This document shows positions 6,409-8,655 of a stretch of DNA of 8,655 nt, in pieces (position 1 is the first letter of the stretch; each line of letters starts with the position of its first letter). Under the pieces are notes generated by a model. The model saw nothing but the letters and a program-made list of their open reading frames with translations, had not been told where the DNA came from and made no database searches. The position numbers were made by a program, and so were the translations under genes. Source of the DNA: an uncultured Ruminococcus sp. (GTDB taxonomy: Bacteria; Bacillota; Clostridia; Oscillospirales; Ruminococcaceae); assembly GCA_902464115.1 (NCBI GenBank), contig CABQIF010000088.1, positions 1 through 8,655 on the forward strand, in the 5' to 3' direction.

Positions 6409-7754
6409 CCGCAGAGTTCCAGAATGGCAGCTGCCATCATCCGAACATCTTTCATCAGGTGTTCAATTGGAACAAATTCATCATCACCATGCATGTGGTA
6501 GTCCCAGTTCGGAAACTCTGCCCCGAACGCAACACCGCCCGGAATATCATGGACATAAGTACCGCCACCAATGGCAATGCATTCACCCTTTTCTCCGGTT
6601 TCTTCTTCATAGATGCGGAGCAGGGTCTGCACAAATGGACTTTCCTTTGGAACAACATGGGGGTCATTCTGAATGATAACCTTGCAGGAACAGCCAGCTT
6701 CCTTTAAGCGTTTCTGTACCTGCTGAAAGATGGCTTCTTTGGTGGTGCAGATTGGGTAACGAATATCTATCATACCGACCCATTTGTCGCCCTGAATCTC
6801 CAGCTGGCTGCAAATGCAGGTCAATGCACCGGATTCCGCATCTTCGCAGGCAATTCCCAGATTGCTGCCGTCTGTGCAGCCATGCGGGAAACAAGTAGAC
6901 AGTGCCTTGCACATCGGGAAATCTGGCAGTTTGGCGAGCAACTCTAGCAGTCCTGTAATGGCATTGTTGCCAGTTTCCGGCGTTGAAGCGTGAGCAGCCT
7001 GTCCGTTCCAAGTCAGCTTTACAAAATCGCTGTTGGCGATGATGTTGCAGTTCTCCGGTAGCAACTTATGATATAAGGCAGGCAGAACACAAACAGCCTG
7101 TGCCGGAACAGCATTGGGAGCAGTTCCAGCTTTCAGCAATAAAATAGAGTCTTTGGTTTCTGGTGCTTCAAATTGGATTCGCATCATGCCTTTTTCAATG
7201 GAGATCAGCGGATAGCTGCCGTCTGGCGTAAAGACCAGTGGCGGCATCGTATCTTTTTGATTGTAATATTCCAAGTCGGTAGAGCCGTTTTCTTCATTGC
7301 AGCCGAGCAGAAGCCGAACCGGCTTTTTCAGCTGGATTCCAGCGTCTGCAATTGCCTTGATTGCATAGAGGGCAGCAACTGCAGGACCTTTGTCATCAAT
7401 TGCACCTCTGCCATAAATGTAGTCGTCCTGTATCGTGGCAGTAAACGGCGGCGTATGCCAGTTTTCTTCCATGACGGGGACAACATCCAGATGGGCTAAA
7501 ATGCCCAAATACGGGGCAGTGTCCGTACTGGTATCAGCAACGCCAACATGGTAATCAAAATTGGTTGTGTGAAGCCCGAATGATTCTGCAGTTTGCAGCA
7601 TAAAGTCCAGTGCTCTGGCACAATTTTTGCCGTAGGGTGTCCCGTTTTCCGGTGCAGCTGTGGCAACACTGGGAATACCAATCAGTGTTTGCAGGGTATC
7701 CAGCATGGCGGATTTGTTTTCTTCTATTTTTTGTTTTACAAGTTCTGGTAACAT
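6405..7754 (-). CDS. pepV: M20-family dipeptidase, PepV-like
   Basis: The product has 449 residues, slightly shorter than well-studied PepV (about 470). The ATG is preceded by AGAAAGGAA (7762-7770 on the complement) 7 bases away. Zinc-peptidase residues can be placed by comparison with Lactobacillus PepV: H88 and D90 in A-H-L-D-V-V-P, bridging D120 in G-R-G-A-I-D-D-K-G, E154-E155 in G-C-N-E-E, D178 in T-P-D-G, and a C-terminal ligand at H422 (or H420) in H-M-H-G-D-D-E. H255 in A-H-A-S lies in the inserted lid domain and would match the transition-state histidine. The family are cytosolic di-zinc aminopeptidases that cleave dipeptides for amino acid supply. No convincing promoter lies directly upstream, where the tandem repeat array begins, so it may be transcribed from beyond the array. 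Confidence 0.92.
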   Translation of the reverse strand: MLPELVKQKIEENKSAMLDTLQTLIGIPSVATAAPENGTPYGKNCARALDFMLQTAESFGLHTTNFDYHVGVADTSTDTAPYLGILAHLDVVPVMEENWHTPPFTATIQDDYIYGRGAIDDKGPAVAALYAIKAIADAGIQLKKPVRLLLGCNEENGSTDLEYYNQKDTMPPLVFTPDGSYPLISIEKGMMRIQFEAPETKDSILLLKAGTAPNAVPAQAVCVLPALYHKLLPENCNIIANSDFVKLTWNGQAAHASTPETGNNAITGLLELLAKLPDFPMCKALSTCFPHGCTDGSNLGIACEDAESGALTCICSQLEIQGDKWVGMIDIRYPICTTKEAIFQQVQKRLKEAGCSCKVIIQNDPHVVPKESPFVQTLLRIYEEETGEKGECIAIGGGTYVHDIPGGVAFGAEFPNWDYHMHGDDEFVPIEHLMKDVRMMAAAILELCG

Positions 7755-7789
7755 CGAACCATTCCTTTCTCATGGGTTAAGGGCAACGT

Positions 7790-7950
7790 TTAAAACTGTC
7801 CTTCATTTTGCAGCGGTTTTCCATCAAAGAAATCTGCTCAATTCGCATGACGATTTCAGCAATGGTTTTCAATGCCTCGTTAGTCAAAAATGCCGGATGC
7901 GAAGTCAGCAATCCATTTGACATAGACAGCAGCAAGGATAATGCTTGGTC
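7790..7950 (-). pseudogene. D-2-hydroxyacid dehydrogenase C-terminal fragment, unit A (type 1, frameshifted)
   Basis: Read from 7950 leftward, the frame gives D-Q-A-L-S-L-L-L, then S-H-P-A-F-L-T-N-E-A-L-K, matching the C-terminal helix region of D-lactate dehydrogenase-type enzymes. After I-A-E, a one-base deletion relative to unit C shifts the frame, and translation ends at a TAA on 7777-7779 instead of the equivalent of the normal stop (7790-7792). It also lacks about 10 bases in the K-T-G coding part. It is the unit nearest pepV and the most diverged. Confidence 0.8.
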
Positions 7951-7979
7951 ACAGTGGATATTCTCGGAGAAAGTAATCT

Positions 7980-8145
7980 TTAAAGCTGTCCCGTTTTTAC
8001 TTCATTTTGCAGCGGTTTTCCATCAAAGAAATCTGTTCTATTTTGCAAGGGTAACTTCTGTAATGTTTTTCAATGCCTCATTGGTCAAAAATACCTGATG
8101 TGAAGTCAGTAATCCATTTGACATAGGCAACAGTAATATAACATC
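7980..8145 (-). pseudogene. D-2-hydroxyacid dehydrogenase C-terminal fragment, unit B (type 2, frameshifted)
   Basis: From 8145 leftward the frame reads D-V-I-L-L-L-P-M-S-N-G-L-L-T-S-H-Q, then V-F-L-T-N-E-A-L-K-N-I, again the dehydrogenase C terminus including the catalytic-type His-Gln pair. A one-base insertion after the E-V-T codons changes the frame and gives an early TAG (8038-8040). The unit is 8 bases shorter than type 1 in the 5' part of the fragment. It is identical to unit D. Confidence 0.82.
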
Positions 8146-8171
8146 TGGGATATTCTCGGGGAAAGTAATCT

Positions 8172-8342
8172 TTAAAGCTGTCCGGTTTTTACTTCATTTT
8201 GCAGCGGTTTTCCGTCAAAGAAGTCCGCTAAATTTTGCAGGGTGACTTCAGCAATGTTTTTCAATGCCTCGTTAGTCAAAAATGCCGGATGCGAAGTCAG
8301 CAATCCATTTGACATAGACAGCAGCAAGGATAATGCTTGGTC
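8172..8342 (-). pseudogene. D-2-hydroxyacid dehydrogenase C-terminal fragment, unit C (type 1, frame intact)
   Basis: A continuous 56-residue frame runs from D (8342-8340) to the TAA at 8172-8174. It includes S-H-P-A-F-L-T-N-E-A-L, then V-T-L-Q-N-L-A-D-F-F-D-G-K-P-L-Q-N-E-V and the end K-T-G-Q-L. This order (His, A-F, E-A, N-L-x-D-F, G-K-P-L-x-N-E-V) is the signature C terminus of D-lactate dehydrogenase-type 2-hydroxyacid dehydrogenases. There is no NAD-binding domain, no ribosome binding site before the internal ATG, and Pro replaces the usual Gln after His. It is a fragment despite the intact frame. Confidence 0.82.
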
Positions 8343-8371
8343 ACAGTGGATATTCTCGGAGAAAGTAATCT

Positions 8372-8537
8372 TTAAAGCTGTCCCGTTTTTACTTCATTTT
8401 GCAGCGGTTTTCCATCAAAGAAATCTGTTCTATTTTGCAAGGGTAACTTCTGTAATGTTTTTCAATGCCTCATTGGTCAAAAATACCTGATGTGAAGTCA
8501 GTAATCCATTTGACATAGGCAACAGTAATATAACATC
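8372..8537 (-). pseudogene. D-2-hydroxyacid dehydrogenase C-terminal fragment, unit D (type 2, copy of B)
   Basis: This unit reads as an exact copy of unit B at an offset of 392 bases, with the same one-base insertion and early TAG. Sharing the same lesion shows that units B and D arose by duplication after the frameshift, not by two independent captures. Confidence 0.82.
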
Positions 8538-8563
8538 TGGGATATTCTCGGGGAAAGTAATCT

Positions 8564-8655
8564 TTAAAGCTGTCCGGTTTTTACTTCATTTTGCAGCGGT
8601 TTTCCGTCAAAGAAGTCCGCTAAATTTTGCAGGGTGACTTCAGCAATGTTTTTCA
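8564..8655 (-). CDS. C-terminal end of a D-2-hydroxyacid dehydrogenase, truncated by window edge (unit E)
   Basis: The last 29 codons and TAA stop (8564-8566) of a dehydrogenase frame enter from the right edge: K-N-I-A-E-V-T-L, Q-N-L-A-D-F-F-D, G-K-P-L-Q-N-E-V and K-T-G-Q-L. The 92 bases are identical to unit C. Two readings are open. It may be the true 3' end of an intact D-lactate dehydrogenase gene (ldhA-like) lying beyond the window, from which the array was copied, or it may be one more truncated type 1 unit. Sequence to the right decides. If it is the parent gene, it reads toward pepV and the array occupies its 3' region. The family assignment is firmer than the intact-gene status. Confidence 0.6.
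   Translation of the reverse strand, partial: KNIAEVTLQNLADFFDGKPLQNEVKTGQL

Larger units (their letters stand above)
7866..8655. repeat. 392-bp higher-order tandem repeat, just over two copies, continuing off the window
   Basis: The sequence from 7866 to 8263 reads identically at 8258-8655, an offset of exactly 392 bases; the first mismatch to the left is G7865 against T8257. Each 392-bp repeat is made of two related units: 192 bp between the landmarks at 7980 and 8172, then 200 bp to 8372. All units share the TTCATTTTGCAGCGGTTTTCC segment, which begins at 7802, 8001, 8193, 8393 and 8585. The perfect identity points to a recent duplication of an older, diverged pair. Copy number beyond 8655 is unknown. 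Stretches of more than 300 bases here contain no intact gene, only the dehydrogenase-derived fragments listed separately. Confidence 0.95.

Noticed and set aside
7808..8098. Plus-strand open frame of 96 codons in the repeat array, with a near copy at 8242-8490
   Set aside because: It is antisense to the dehydrogenase fragments, repeats with the array, and has no credible ribosome binding site. The minus-strand reading explains the sequence.
8131..8165. Extended -10-like TGTTATATT on the minus strand in type 2 units
   Set aside because: No acceptable -35 lies upstream and the bases are explained by the dehydrogenase codons; too weak to call a promoter.
8172..8392. Minus-strand frame of 73 codons through unit C as a small independent gene
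   Set aside because: It begins just after a stop in the preceding unit, its internal ATG has no ribosome binding site, and it matches only the tail of a larger enzyme.
7866..8655. CRISPR array or transposon
   Set aside because: Units are about 190-200 bp with no short repeat/unique spacer pattern, no inverted termini and no transposase; the content is coding-derived.

Overview
The window looks like chromosomal DNA from an anaerobic, fibre-associated Firmicute, most likely Ruminococcus or a near relative in the Oscillospiraceae. The reasons are a type I dockerin at the C terminus of one protein, a sortase-type surface protein with a T-P-K-T-G-D sorting signal and Thr/Glu-rich linkers, a ferredoxin-dependent 2-oxoacid oxidoreductase, a PepV-type peptidase, strong GGAGG ribosome binding sites and U-tailed terminators. 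The genus is inferred from this content; no rRNA or marker gene is present.

Positions 1-700 hold the 3' end of a dockerin protein gene and its terminator. Positions 780-2504 are a single-gene unit: a consensus promoter, a leader with a long terminator-like hairpin, a cell-wall-anchored protein with a duplicated extracellular module, and a terminator. Positions 2528-5945 are a compact five-gene operon with its own extended -10 promoter and terminator: a MinD/ParA-like ATPase, then the delta (2x[4Fe-4S] ferredoxin), alpha (VorB-like), beta (TPP-binding) and gamma subunits of a 2-oxoacid:ferredoxin oxidoreductase. The last three genes are joined by 1-nt and 4-nt overlaps. The complex should oxidise a 2-oxoacid (branched-chain or 2-oxoglutarate) to its acyl-CoA and reduce ferredoxin.

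From 7754 down to 5959 the minus strand carries pepV (an M20 dipeptidase) and a small putative lipoprotein gene, overlapping by 4 nt. They converge on the oxidoreductase operon at a hairpin terminator.

The most unusual region is 7790 to the right edge. It has no intact gene but holds at least five tandem units of about 190-200 bp. On the minus strand each unit encodes the C-terminal ~56 residues of a D-2-hydroxyacid (D-lactate type) dehydrogenase plus a short 3' flank. Units alternate between two types (1-2-1-2-1). The pair forms a 392-bp higher-order repeat that reads as perfectly identical from 7866 to the window edge. Type 2 units and the outermost unit carry frameshifts; the other type 1 units keep the frame. 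The parent gene probably lies just beyond the right edge, reading toward pepV, so the array would sit in its 3' region and in the leader of pepV. No mobile element, CRISPR array, tRNA or rRNA was seen.
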